In this document: positions 42,045-53,623 of the stretch, one piece after another
Position numbering within the stretch: the stretch's first letter is position 1
How the letters are laid out: each line of letters opens with the position of its first letter
Origin: Perkinsus marinus ATCC 50983
Taxonomy: Eukaryota > Perkinsozoa > Perkinsida > Perkinsidae
NCBI RefSeq assembly: GCF_000006405.1
Contig: NW_003207677.1
Location: 253,504 to 317,503, forward strand
Direction: 5' to 3'
Length of the DNA stretch: 64,000 nt
The notes under the pieces: generated by a model
Databases searched by the model: none
The model's input: only the letters and a program-made list of their open reading frames with translations
Told to the model about the DNA's origin: nothing
Program-made: the position numbers and the translations under genes

Positions 42045-45000
42045 TTATATCTCCATGCCAGGCTCACTAAGAGGTAGATTCTCAAGCCTCACCCCTAGGG
42101 GGCCCGACTTCTTCTTCTCGCTTCCCCAATGGCCTTTCGTTGTAGGCGTGTCTGAGTGGGAACGTCCGCGCCATGGCTCTCTGTCTACTTACCCGTAAGA
42201 ATCATCTCTACTCTCCTCATACTCTTCTTCCTCTTATTCCGAGCGGCAGGTAACAGACTTTGACTCAGCTCAAGATAGCCGCCTTGTTTCGCGATATCCG
42301 ATGCAGTTCGACCTGAAAGCATATGAATACACCGATGCCTCGACAAACATCACTCACCTTTCTTATCTTTGTCACTACAGGCGCCGCCAGCACAGATGAG
42401 AAGATCAGCCAAGTCCGAGCGGCCCACATCAGCGCAGTGCATCAAGGCGGTCCAACCTCGACTGTCATCAGCATGCTCCAACTGACCATAGCATAGCAGC
42501 CATCAATGGGCCAGGACTGCCCTTACTGGGTCGACGTCGTCCACTCGAGAAGCCCCCGTTAAAGTCTTGAGGAAGGCCCGTAGGTTAGCCGCCGTCACTC
42601 CTTGGGCCCGTATGAGTAGCATCAGTGCAGAGCGACCCTCTTTGTCAGTCGCCATCAGCCTGACAGAGCTCCTCCTCATCATCCAAGCGACGAGTAATAG
42701 GAGAGGACACACGCCGCATTCCTTTCCTCCTCTACTGTGTGTTGATAGATCGCTAATGCCGTCCCTGAGAACCCCCCGGCGCATGCTACAAGAATCTGTC
42801 GAGATAAATAACTAATAATAAATCCCAGGATGGAGTACAGCGTTCATCCCTCGACTATCGACAATATGAATCGGATGATGACCTTTTACACCCGCCGGCG
42901 CCGCGAACGCCTTCCTGTTGAGGATCGCCAAACACGATTGAGTCGCTCCACTGAGGGGAAGACTGAAAGGCAAACCTTTGCTGTTGGCGAGACTCACCAG
43001 TCAGCTGCATAAAGGAGGGCCGTCTGCCCCTCCGAGGGATCGACATGAGCCGTGATGAGGGAACCCTCGTTGGAGGCTTCCAATGTGTCGATGGCCACCT
43101 CTACTGTCGATCGGACATTAGATTTTATGGCGAGTGACAGAAGCGTGTCACCTATCACCATCCATTAGGACTGGTCAGATAACCTCCTCTGTGGGCCTAC
43201 CCGTGTAGGATTCCTGATCGGCCACCCCTCCGGCCCTGATGAGCATAGCGCAGATTTCGGCGTGCCCCGAAGCTGCTGCGAAATGCAGCGGCGTCCAACC
43301 GCCCAGCCGCTCTCGAACATGCACGTCTGCAATGAGTTTAACAATTTGGTTGATCCGATCCTTGGCAAGTCCCACCGGCCCCCGTCTCTAATAATATACC
43401 AGCAAGTATAGTGAGGCCCCTGAGGGAGGCCCACATTAACGCCGACATCTTCCCCCTCTCGAGATCATCGTCTAATGTGTCAGGGCAGACACCAGCCTCC
43501 AAGCAATCTCGCATCTGCCAAGCCTCCTTTCTCCTCCTCCTCTTTAACCTGCCGCAGCGACTCACCAGTCCAACTTGTCCCTTTTGCTCATCCGCTGATA
43601 CCCCGCATGTCTTCACGATGTATAATAGTCTATTACGACGACCACTACGACGAGGCAGCCGTCATCACCGTCCCACCTCTTCTTGGCCTCGACTAGGTTG
43701 AGCAGTTCCGTACGGATCTTCAGTAGTGCCTCCTTCTTGGCCGTCAGCTCCTCCTCCTCCTCCGACTGCTGCTGCTGCTCATCATCCAAATAGAGCAGAT
43801 CCACGGCGAGTCGAGGATCAGCGCCTGTGGAGACCTCAGATGGAGACCTCCTGCTGATGTATTTCACATCACCTCTCGCAAGAAGTAACTTCACGGCATC
43901 CATTGATCCATCCAAGGTCGACTTCAATAGTCTCATCCAATGTGTGTGGTTGTCGGCACCATACTCAATAGCATCAGCGTCGAGTCTATCTACCATAACA
44001 GCCCTGATGGGAGCAGACCAACGATGACTTACTCGGCTCTTGAGTGATGAAGTCCCGACCTTCGTCATCATCAACAACACCAGCTGCAATCAGCTGCCTC
44101 ATACCAACTATGTCGCTCTTCTTGGCCAGCCTAAGCAGGGGCCTTTAAGACTACAGCCCAACTCGAGTGTACCTCCAAAGCTGACGATCAACGCAAGAGG
44201 CTGCGTGTAGCCACTCAATGGCCTTCAACTGACGCTCGACTACAGCAGACGAGTCGAGGCAATCGCCACGACCACGACTCACCAGCTTCTACCGGCGTTT
44301 GACCCCAAAGGTCTCTCATGTCAAGACGGCATCCAAACTCCCTTACCAGTATCATCACCTAGAAGACCTCCAAAGCACAAATGGTAGTAGTATCGCTCAC
44401 CGTGCTCAGCTTGCCTTGTCGAGCCGCCCAGTGCAAGGCGGTCTGACCCTCCACATCCTGGGTGTCGACTCCTCCATCATGGTCATCACCTTCCAGTCCT
44501 CCAATGGTAACCTTATCTCTGAACGTAAGGCTGCCAACACTAACGTTTACAGACCCTACGAGTGGCTTATAGTGGCAGCCAGGAGCCTCACACAGTCGTC
44601 ATGTCCATGGACGGCGGCCCAGTGCAACGGAGTCCATCCTCGACAGTCGGGGTGCTGAAAAGGGAGGACCATCCAAACGTTGGAGGGGGGAAGCTGTTCT
44701 TACTCCGACATCGGCTTTGGCTTCAACCAGTAATTTGGCCATACTTGTATCTCCTCGTCGACTGGCGACCTGATAGCGAGTGGAAACAAAACGCAGCCCT
44801 TCAAAGAGGCTCCTACTGAGAGAGCGGTCATTTGCTCTTCATTCGATGGAGCATCTATGAGCAGGTGAGGACCTACAAATGCTCTTACTATGGATTGAAC
44901 CTGGGACCTATCGATACCCTCAGCAGCTTCAGACCGACGCAAACTGTCGTGTCGTGCGAGGATCCTCAACAAGCTCTCGTTGTCCTCTCCTTGACGATGG

Positions 45001-45535
45001 GCCGCGATCATCGCCAATGACCAGCCGAACTCATCACGGCACCTGTAAGGGCATCACTTCACGACTGCCATCCGTAGAGGCAACCCCAGCGGGTCTCAGG
45101 ACCACTCACTCCGCGATCTTCTCTCGATCGACGTCCTGCAGGAGAATATCAAATGCTATTGAGTCTCCCTTGCGGCACGCGACAATAACGGCTTCCTCGT
45201 CTAGCAGTTTGTTGTAGCTACAAGAATATTCCAACTTGACAGACGCCACGTGAAACTACGCGGGGGGTGGGCCCGAATCCCGATTGAGTTGAGGTTTATC
45301 TATTATCCTCGAGGCCCTCCCACTCGGCACTCTCGACTCCCTTCTACTCTTCGCAACAACTGATCGTCTGCTTGGCCGACGCCCTATCGGGCTGAGTAGC
45401 AGATGAGTATTGACATGCTACAGACGGCGCGGATTATTCGATTACTTTTGGGTGCCGCTTCGACGCTTTATACCAAAGCCTTCGGTATGACTAAAACTCA
45501 CCTTCGTCGACATTGCCGGAGAAACAGAGTTCCAT
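42045..45535 (-). CDS. Ankyrin-repeat protein B, left-arm copy (many exons)
   Basis: Counterpart of 55305-58824 with matching exon borders. Recognisable ankyrin-like exons include GWTPLHFAAASGHAEICAML, GRSALMLLIRAQGVTAANLR and GWTALMHCADVGRSDLADLL. The acidic/glutamine run is shorter here (DEQQQQSEEEEEL) than in the right copy. One donor used in the right copy (57188) reads GC instead of GT here, so splicing must differ at that intron or the copy is decaying. Ends at TAA after EPGMEI. Likely a cytoplasmic protein-interaction scaffold. Confidence 0.65.
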
Positions 45536-45598
45536 CGATTGAAGTCTGTTGATTGACTAACACAGCGAATGCATAATACGGAAACGTGTAGTAACGTG

Positions 45599-46413
45599 TC
45601 ACCAATAGAGATGCATTCGGCCTCCTTCTATCACTGGCTTTACAGGCACGACTTCGTTAACGTCGGCCATACGCCATACCCGCCCATCAGCTACGATCGG
45701 TACAAAGTTGTCTTCAGATGGATTAGCAGAATCAGGCTCATACCTAGCGAGGGGCTGAATAAAGGGAGGGAGGCTGAGCGCCATACACCATGCCGGCCTC
45801 CATGATGACCATATGTTCTGCTACAGGGCCAACCTCACTCGCTGATGGGTCGGGATCAGTTCGACTGCCGAATAACTGAGGAATCGGGTCTCAGGACCCA
45901 TCCTGAAGAGACCTGCCTCACCGCTTCCCCGTGACGGTCTTCGACCCAATAGGACTCTCTTACACTAACCGCAACGTGCATCCTGGCGACCAAACCTAGG
46001 CAGTCTATGGTCTAAAGTAATTGTCAACGCCTGACTCTCACCGGCCTCCCTGGCGAGTTGAATAGCGTCTCGGAAGGTGTGCCGCTGCTCCGTGCAGTAG
46101 CGATTTCCATAAAGCCGAAATAAGTCCATCTGTGGATCTGACGGATACACACTGTCCCAATTGCTCAAGTTCGAGACGTGCCTCGGATAGTCGATTTGGG
46201 AGTAGAAAATTCCGACACGGAGGGATATGACGCGACGCGATGAGAGCCCTCACGCCAAGACGAGGAGCAAGGTGAAGTCTCACTCGTTTCCTTAGTCCCG
46301 GCTATCCAAAACTGCTTGTCTACGCGTGATCCCACGAACTTGTGGATCTTGAAACTGTGGCAAATATCGCCTGAGAGAATATACAAATGCCCGAAAGCAC
46401 CAATAGGAAACAT
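45599..46413 (-). CDS. Conserved hypothetical protein A, left-arm copy
   Basis: Counterpart of 54428-55241. Shared coding-like stretches include GDICHSFKIHKFVGSRVDKQ, DPQMDLFRLYGNRYCTEQ and the C-terminal PIVADGRVWRMADVNEVV ending GGRMHLYW. The first 15 residues differ strongly between arms, so that part may be untranslated. Exact introns unresolved; no family recognised. Confidence 0.45.
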
Positions 46414-46484
46414 GTGCAAATTCAACTACAAATTCATCGAATGCTTTCAAGTATCGAAGTGCAGAAGAACAACATAAATTCACG

Positions 46485-46557
46485 GCTCCGCTAGCTCAGT
46501 AGGCAGAGCGTGTGGCTGTTAACCACAAGGTCGGTGGTTCGAACCCATCGTGGAGCG
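46485..46557 (+). tRNA. tRNA-Asn (GTT), left arm
   Basis: Full cloverleaf: acceptor GCTCCGC/GTGGAGC, D-stem GCTC/GAGC, anticodon stem TGTGG/CCACA with loop CTGTTAA (anticodon GTT), T-arm GGTGG-TTCGAAC-CCATC, no intron. Internal A box TAGCTCAGTAGG and B box GGTTCGAACCC, and a TTTT terminator four bases downstream. An identical gene lies in the right arm. Confidence 0.97.
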
Positions 46558-46561
46558 CTTT

Positions 46562-47217
46562 TCAAATAGGGCTCGGTATTTATATCGTCATGATAAGAAC
46601 TGATGCAAGTTGAGACGAGAGCTCTCATATCCTTATCACGTGCCAAGGATAAGCTACTCCGCGTCATAGCAATAAAAGAAAGCGTCGACGCGAGAAAGTG
46701 TACTCGCATTCCCTCCAGGAGTTGAGTCCACACCGCTACCCTACCCCGCCTTGCCTCCGAGAGTACTCCTTGTATGTACTCCTCCATAGCGGGTGTAAAG
46801 CAGCCGAAATCACCTTTATCAATATCCCCAGAGCCTGTTCAGAACTGATCAAGTCAATGGTGAATTAGGAAGCTCACTTGCGAGGTCTGACAGCCTTTCG
46901 AGACAATGGTGTGCATCTTGTATGATTCCCTGAGGAGAGTTGAGGTGGCCACTACATTACGTGATTCACCCCCACAGAACTCCACAAGAGTTCCCATTCG
47001 AAGGAATAGGAAGAAGCAGCATTTGGCCATACACATGACATACCTTCTGCCAGCCCGTGTGGAACCATTTAGAAAAGCGCGTCTTCATGAACAAGCTCGG
47101 AGCAATCTCATGGAGCTCCGACACAACACTGCACGATGCATTGGCAGAGAGCTTATTGAGGAAGTGCATCCATGGGATGAACTCTGCCAGAGAAGGTCGG
47201 CCCAATAGGAGCGACAT
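46562..47217 (-). CDS. Hypothetical protein H, left-arm copy
   Basis: Counterpart of 53624-54283. Start MSLLLGRPSLAEFIPWMHFL, ATG preceded directly by CAG. A first exon ends KWFHTGWQK; a second reads GIIQDAHHCLERLSDLA; a third runs SGDIDKGDFGCFTPAMEEY to RALVSTCISSYHDDI. The 3' end is unclear: the frame would run antisense into the tRNA. No domain recognised; helical, with no signal peptide evident. Confidence 0.55.
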
Positions 47218-48124
47218 CTGGTTCAATTTAAAACTGCAATCAGTACATCCCTACTGGGAATGAACTACGAATGATGACTCGTCCAAGGAACTCAACATAT
47301 GTCAAGTAGCACAAGGGAGTTGCATAAGGAACTCTGTCGACCACACAGCGAGCTGATGTAAAACAACCTTTAAAATTTCACGCTATCGCCACCACTATGA
47401 ATGAACTCCCCCAGTGCTGACGACTACATTAGCGTCGGATGCGTTCCAATGATTCGCCTCAGTAGACGATGGTTTCGTTCGGGTACGCCAAAAGGTATGA
47501 CGTCATAACTTGATGACGTCATCGGATATTCCCTGAGTGCCCCTCCCCTTCCATGACTACTCGAATGTATCCTCGAGGACGGGGGAGTTCGACCCTCGGC
47601 CCTCACCCGGCATCCGCCGTATGCTGCAACGACGAGAATCAGCTCATGCTCACTTTCTCGTCATTCCCATCGGCCGTCTTGAAGTACAGACCTTTGCTCC
47701 GGGGTGGATGTTACGGATTGAAGATCGTTCGACACCATAACATGAATACGCGATATCAGACTTACAACTATCTCCATCGTGACCGTCCACCAACACTCCT
47801 TCTTCACTGAATCTTAGTAGTAATTCCGCTTTCCCGATAAGTACATATTCATCCGGACGTGTGCAGAACTCTCACTCAGATAGGGTGTTCTTATCTCCGA
47901 CGCGATATAACCACCAAGTTGCATATCCCTTCATTGCTGATGAGAACGAACTCACGAAAAGGTAAAAACCCCATTCCCACCCTTCCTGTGGAATGCACAG
48001 CTTTAAACCGGGCCCGCAATACTTGTTTTTAATGGCAACTATATTTCGGAATTCATATCCGATTGACTGCGGTACATCAATGGTGATATGGGCTCGTATA
48101 AAAATATTCCTATTCGTTTTATCC
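47218..48124. other. Inner end of left arm
   Basis: Mirrored at 52921-53620. Compared with that stretch it has about 205 extra bases at 47494-47700, beginning GGTATGACGTCATAACTTG with two TGACGTCA palindromes. No gene is recognised. Confidence 0.55.
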
Positions 48125-48217
48125 CTTTACTACCCAATAGGACTAAAGCCCGGCCGCAACTTTTCATTATAATCGAACGTTTCCAGAAGGATTCGTGGAG
48201 ATTATTGTCGAATCGTA
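48121..48217. repeat. ~95-bp inverted repeat, left member
   Basis: Contains TACTACCCAATAGGACTAAA and GCCCGGCCGCAACTTTTCAT; its reverse complement recurs at 48757-48847, just before the HMBS start, with several differences. Confidence 0.75.
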
Positions 48218-48756
48218 CAAGGCAAGCCGAGGTTTTCGATAAGTGGGGTGCGAACATCAGTCATATCTTCTGTACCAAACGAGACGTAAGTTGCGCCTAC
48301 CTGCTGATGGAAGAATTTCCATTTTCATCGCGCCACAAATTAACTGCGCATGATGCAATCGTGAGAGAACTATATTCTTGAATATGTATTAGCGCAAGCC
48401 GTTAGACTGTTAGGGTATGATGATGGAGGTATGAGGTTCGATTCCTCGTATCTACATTTAGACGAGTCATATGTCATGAGCAACCTTGAAGTTTGGAGTC
48501 GGTCGCTATCTGGGTCAGTTTGTCCGAAGAAGCGGCCGTGGAAAACATTTTCTCTCCCTCAATGATCATAAGAAGAGGTTCTCGACCTCCCTAATCAATG
48601 TGAGATGAGTTTCCATCGCCGTTTCCGACTTCGATGCAGCTCTGCTTTTATGATGGACACTATACCTCACGAAGGGCTGCACTACTCGGTGCCGCTGCTC
48701 TGTGGTGTCTTCACGTGCCAACAGGCGGAATGGAATTAAGGATGCCGGCTTCGATA

Positions 48757-48847
48757 ATATTCGACAATACTCTCTATGAATCCTTTGGGGAACGTTTGTT
48801 TATAATGAATAAGTTGCGACCGGGCTTTAGTCCTATTGGGTAGTAAA
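48757..48847. repeat. ~95-bp inverted repeat, right member
   Basis: Partner of 48121-48217. It ends TTAGTCCTATTGGGTAGTAAA about 18 bp before the HMBS ATG, so it forms the immediate upstream region of that gene. Confidence 0.75.
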
Positions 48848-48864
48848 TTGAATTTATAATAATA

Positions 48865-50502
48865 ATGTCAAGAGTAGCGGAGCCTAGTGTACTCCACATT
48901 GGGTCCCGACGCAGTGATTTAGCCCGGCTACAGACTTTGATGATTGCAGACTTGCTGCAGGATGAGATGGGGGTTAAGGTGATGCTCAATGATGGGGTCT
49001 TTTCTCCGTGCCACTTCGTATGCAAATCATGTTCCGCGAGGTATCTCGTCCCTGTCATAGGCGCTTTTCACGTCGGTTTACGTCCATCCCAGATCGGACC
49101 TACGAACAGTCTCGGGCTCTGGTCATCAGGTTGAATGTCATTACCGCGAAGCCCCGGGTGATACGAATTTAAAAGATCCGCTTTGGAAGATGCCGGAGAC
49201 CGGTGTCTTCACCAGTTTCTTACGCGATGGGCTTATGAATGGTAGATTGGAGAAGCGAGTTCAATAAGTTCCTCTTCATCCACAGGTGCCTTCGATTTGG
49301 TGGTCCATTCATGGAAGGATCTTCCCTTGGCTGAGGAGTCCGGTACAACAGTAGTAGCCACACTGCCACGAGCCGACCCCAGGGACTTACTCCTCATACG
49401 TCGAGATGCTATCGAGGAAATGTGAGCAGTGCTGAACTGGTGTGTGGGTAGGTTGAGGCCCTTAGGACATCAGAAGGGGGCAAATTGATTGTGTTATCAT
49501 CATCCCCTCGACGACAGTTCAACTTAACACCTTTCCTGGAGAGTGTGGTTCCTGGGGTCACCTCAGTTCAGTTCCGAGACGTTCGGGGGAACATCCAGGT
49601 GCAGCCGATGGGTTCCTCACCATATGAAGGCCTCCTTCAGACTCGTATGAGGAAGTTGATGGACCCGACCATACACGACGAGAGTCTTGGTTGTCGTCCC
49701 CATGGCTTGGTGGTGGCTAAGGCAGCAGTGGATAGGTTTATACGCAGTACTAGAGAGGAGTTCAAAGAGAGTCGGCAACTCGTACAGGGGTGAGGCTCTT
49801 ATAATGGACGATGGAATTGTTGTTGCATATTTCTACCCTAAGAATCTTCACAACACATATTCCAATTGTAGAGATGGTCTTGTGTATAGATACATATCTG
49901 ATTGCCGCTGTATGGTATTGCCTTTGTCTGCTAACCCCACTGCTGCAGCCCAGGGAGCCTTGGGTATTGAGGTCAGTACGGCACCGGAGAAGGAGCATGT
50001 TAGGAAGGTACTGCCGTTAGCCTCCCTTTGTTATGATGTGATTGGTAGATTGTGAGGAGTCTCAATGATCGGAGTACATTCGATGCGGCATCGAAAGAAA
50101 AGGAGCTTTTGAATTCGTAAGAAGGGGAGGAGGATACCTCAGACAATTATATGCGTCATGGAAGATACGGTGGAGGCTGCCATCAGAAGATCGGCTGTAC
50201 CATCCTTCCTCGACAATATGGAGATGTGTTGTTCTTATGTGGCCGAACTGATAATGGATTGGACCTTCTAGACCGGCACATCAAGCCAAGGATACCTCTA
50301 CTAGAGGACTTACATCTGAGGGAAGGAGAAGACCCTCCACCCCTACAGGTGAGGGGGGGGGGCAGATGGCCACTTCCACTACATTGTTGCTGTTCAGGTT
50401 GGTGGCGCTGGTGGATTGTCTTTATTCGATAGGGAAGAGGATCCACAGGCCGGCGTGAAGCTCATTGAAGCACTCAGGAAGGGAGATCGTGAGGTGGGGT
50501 GA
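48865..50502 (+). CDS. HMBS: Hydroxymethylbilane synthase (porphobilinogen deaminase), multi-exon
   Basis: Third committed enzyme of heme synthesis: joins four porphobilinogens into hydroxymethylbilane. Exons in order: LHIGSRRSDLARLQTLMIAD with VKVECHYREA across a 151-nt intron (48979-49129); PGDTNLKDPLWK...TGVFTSF; NGAFDLVVHSWKDLP after intron 49242-49285, with the catalytic Asp of the HSxKD motif; GGKLIVLSSSPRRQ and FRDVRGNIQ after intron 49422-49465; TRMRKL after intron 49599-49640; AQGALGIEV; IVRSLNDRSTFDAASKEKEL; and YGGGCHQKIGC, whose Cys matches the dipyrromethane attachment site. Introns are mostly 42-49 nt. The last exon ends RKGDREVG. No targeting peptide at this start; it could be cytosolic or have an upstream leader exon. 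Confidence 0.87.
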
Positions 50503-50884
50503 TGCCTGTGTTTAGTGGGGCCGTCTTGATTCGAAACTCTCCAATCTTGGGGAATTCTCCTTCCTTGTCTGTTCTTCCCCTTTGAAGACCTGCTGTTGCC
50601 CTCGTAAAGGGAATTCCAAAACTTCGTGATCAACTTTGAAATCTTGCTGTTTCGCGACCAACGATTTTCGTACTGCCAATTTTAATGGAATTATGAAATA
50701 TATCATCAACGATGACCTCCTATAAAATAGACCTTTTGCTCCGCCACCACTTGACGTCGTGCGTCGAGAAGGCCCCTGACCACAGAAACCTTTCCCTCTT
50801 CGGAAACAGCTTTACCAAAGGTTATCGACCACCCTGACTAACATGGATCGCATTCCAAGGTTGTTCCCTATGGTCTTGATCGAT

Positions 50885-51006
50885 GAGTTTCACCCTAGTG
50901 ATATGAAGAACACTAGTGAAAAACATATATCGCGACTACTACATAGGACGAATCTCGCATTTTTCACGGAGTTTTACGCCACTTCACGTAAAACGGGTGA
51001 AACTCC
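50885..51006 (-). mobile_element. MITE-like repeat, copy 1 (122 bp)
   Basis: Ends GAGTTTCACCC and GGGTGAAACTCC form terminal inverted repeats, with internal inverted motifs (ACTAGTG, TTTTACG/CGTAAAA). Reverse orientation to copies at 62902 and 63349. It lies between the HMBS and UROS coding parts. No ORF; the mobilising transposase is unknown. Confidence 0.8.
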
Positions 51007-51179
51007 ATTGATACTTCCCCGCAATCGTTAGATGATAATAGGAGGGGCACAACAAATTCATAATCAGCTAAAGGTGTAGCTCCAATCCTGTAGGGTTCAT
51101 GCTTGATGACATCTTATGTAATTTTACTAAATTTCTCAGAGGACTTTTCGATACAAAACTGTGAGGTTCCAGAGTCGAC

Positions 51180-52651
51180 CTCGATGGTTTGGGACTCCCT
51201 TCATAATCAAAGATAACCCCAAGTCCGGAAACCAGACACACGTCGCTTCGCCGCTGAAAGGGACAGTCATCACACGGCGCACAAATCTAGATCAGCTCGC
51301 AGAGTGGAGTGATGCGTAGATAGTGCTTCCATTTTGCTATCCCGACGCGACATCCTAGCAATCTTGGAAATGCTGTCTTCAAGTCCGACTCTGCGTGGAC
51401 CATCCTAACCCGTCTCTAGGCTCACTTGTTTCAAGTGTGGTAGTCTAAGAATGTTAACTCGGATCGTTAACCAGGATCCATATTTGACTGAACTATCTAA
51501 ATGCGCATTGGACATGGACGTCTGCCCCAGTGATAGGGTATCCTTGTGGAGGATAAACCATCACGACATCAATTCAACTCGACATACCCTGTCGAGGAGT
51601 AGTTGGGTGATCTCATTAGGTGGGCCTTTGGATTGCCAAAGCATCGGCTTTACCGTCGTCCCCTACCACTCTAATAGAGTCCATCAATGAGCTCAATGTC
51701 CCAGTATGGGTTGCCGGCACCACCACTTGGAGGCACCTCGCTAAGCGTGGCCTCTGGTGCACTGGTATGGCCATCATCATCATCATCATGACAATCCTTA
51801 TGTAGGTTATGTAGGTACGGCCGATGGTCTGGGGGAGAAGGAAGATCCTGATATCTCCGCTATTGCTCCAACCCTCAAGAGGTGGATAAAAGTCACACAC
51901 TGTGACGCTGGTGAACGGCAACATGTTTCGAGTGGAGAGGCTCATCGGGTGAGCAGTCGGGACGATGTGTAGCCTTACGACTCACCATCATTACATATGC
52001 CCTGTTAGAGGAGTATCCCTCAGTTAACACGTAATTATCCTAATTGCCCCGAGTCGAATACACGGTCGTTAGTGAATCGCATATGCAATGCTCGTGTGAT
52101 GGTCATCCAAATAGGCGTTTGTCGTTGGCAGTAATGGTATTACTCTCAGAAGGATACACTCGGCACATACACTCTAAAGTCGAAGTATACCCCTCAAACC
52201 TGTCCCTCTGATCTTAAGACGGCCACACATATATTCTGGGGAAGTGGCTCTGCGTATGCCGAGGCAGTGAGGTTGGTAGAAGACCTCAACAACAGAGTAA
52301 GGCAGGTGTCTGTTGGATGATGTGGGGGCGATTGTCTTATCCGTGAAGGAGGAAGGACGACTTTACTGTGCTGACGAAATATTGAACAATATTGATAATA
52401 ATCCAGCATAGTTGCCACTTGTATAGGTAACGAATAATACAAACAGTAGGGTTACTCGAATGGTAGTTACTACAACTATCCTCTCGAATTGACTGCACCC
52501 TTCGACCTCCCCTCAGGTTGAAGTCCATGGTTGCGGTCCCGGCCATACATTTGATGCACTGCGAGATGCCGGCATTCCGGAAGAGAGAATAGTTATTGTT
52601 CTCAACTTCTCGGAGTTTGTCGATAGAGTGTATAAGCCGAAGACTCGATAG
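51180..52651 (+). CDS. UROS: Uroporphyrinogen-III synthase-like gene (or C-terminal half of an HMBS-UROS fusion)
   Basis: Next heme step: cyclises hydroxymethylbilane to uroporphyrinogen III. Exon-like stretches in order: TVITRRTNLDQLAEWSDA, like the N-terminal strand of HemD; IESINELNVPVWVAGTTTW continuing to RHLAKRGLWCTG; TADGLGEKEDPDI; ATHIFWGSGSAYAEAVRLV, like the conserved serine-rich strand-turn; and VEVHGCGPGHTFDALRDAGI before a final FSEFVDRVYKPKTR and stop at 52649-52651. The family is weakly conserved, so the call rests on motif order and on HMBS directly upstream. Exon borders are only partly resolved. Fusions of these two enzymes are known (Leptospira), and a single gene here is possible. 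Confidence 0.58.
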
Positions 52652-53623
52652 TGAAGGATTAGAATCTTCCCATTCCTCGATTAGTTTGACAGAAGTCTTA
52701 GGACGCTATCATGGTTACTCGTGATTTAAACTTGTGTTCTCAATTAGATGATATTTCGAGATTATGTGGTTACTGTTCACGCTCATCATTTGAGGCTTAC
52801 TTCGGCCACTCACTCGTTATGGAATCGATCAATTTTGAAACCTCCCAATATCCCTTTTATTGTAGAAGGGGTTTGGAAGGTAATGTTCATCCTCAAGCGA
52901 TCTCGTGAATGAAGATAGAAGGATGAAACGAATAGGAATATTTTTATACGAGCCCATATCGCCATTGATGTACCGCAGTTAATCGGATATGAATTCCGAA
53001 ATATAGTTGCCATTGAAAACAAGTATTGCGGGCCCGGTTTGAAGCTGTGCATTCCACAGGGAGTGTGGGGATGGAGTTTTTACATTTTTGTGAGTTCGTT
53101 CTCATCAGCAATGAAGGGATATGCAACTTGGAGGTTATACCGCGTGGGAGATAAAAACACCCTATCTGAGTGAGAGTCCTGCACACGTCCGGATGAATAT
53201 GTACTTATCGAAAAAGCGGAATTACTACTAAGATTCAGTGAAGAAGGAGTGTTCGTGGACGGTTAAAATGGAGATAGTTGTAGGTTTGATATCGCCTATT
53301 CATGTTATAGTGCCGAACGATCTTCAATCCGTAACACTCACCCCGGAGTCCTGGCATATCCGAACGAAACCACCGTCTACTGAGGCGAATTATTGGAACG
53401 CATCTGACGCCAATGTAGTCGTCAGCACTGGGGGAGTTCATTCATAGTGGTGGCGATAGCGTGAAATTTCAAAGGTTGTCTCACATCAGCTCGCTGTGTG
53501 GTCGACAGAGTTCCTAATGCAACTCCCTTGTGCTACTCGACATATGTTGAGCTTCTTGGACGAGTCATCATTTGTAGTTCATTCCCAGTGGGGCTGTACT
53601 GATTGCAGTTTTAATTGAACCAG
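52652..53623. other. Region between UROS and gene H
   Basis: The part to 52920 is unique; from 52921 it is the inner end of the right arm. No gene is recognised. Confidence 0.5.

Larger units (their letters stand above)
39614..48124. repeat. Inverted repeat 2, left arm (8.5 kb)
   Basis: Reverse-complement similarity to 52921-61238 over its whole length, including tRNA-Asn and six predicted genes, all with the same exon order. Outer edge TTCTTGTC at 39614; inner edge CGTTTTATCC at 48124. It is longer than the right arm mainly because of about 205 bp near 47494-47700. The arms differ by scattered substitutions and indels. Confidence 0.93.
48125..52920. other. Unique centre of inverted repeat 2
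   Basis: About 4.8 kb present once between the arms. It carries HMBS, a UROS-like gene, a MITE-like repeat and, at 48121-48217 and 48757-48847, a small inverted repeat pair. 48370-48860 otherwise shows only a weak upstream frame (48634-48843). Confidence 0.8.

Noticed and set aside
48380-48465. tRNA-like stretch with a T-arm (GAGGTTCGATTCCTC)
   Set aside because: Only the T-arm is convincing; no matching acceptor stem or anticodon arm. At best a tRNA remnant.
51770-51790. ATC microsatellite as a functional element
   Set aside because: A short run of about six units in or next to an intron of the UROS-like gene; ordinary slippage.
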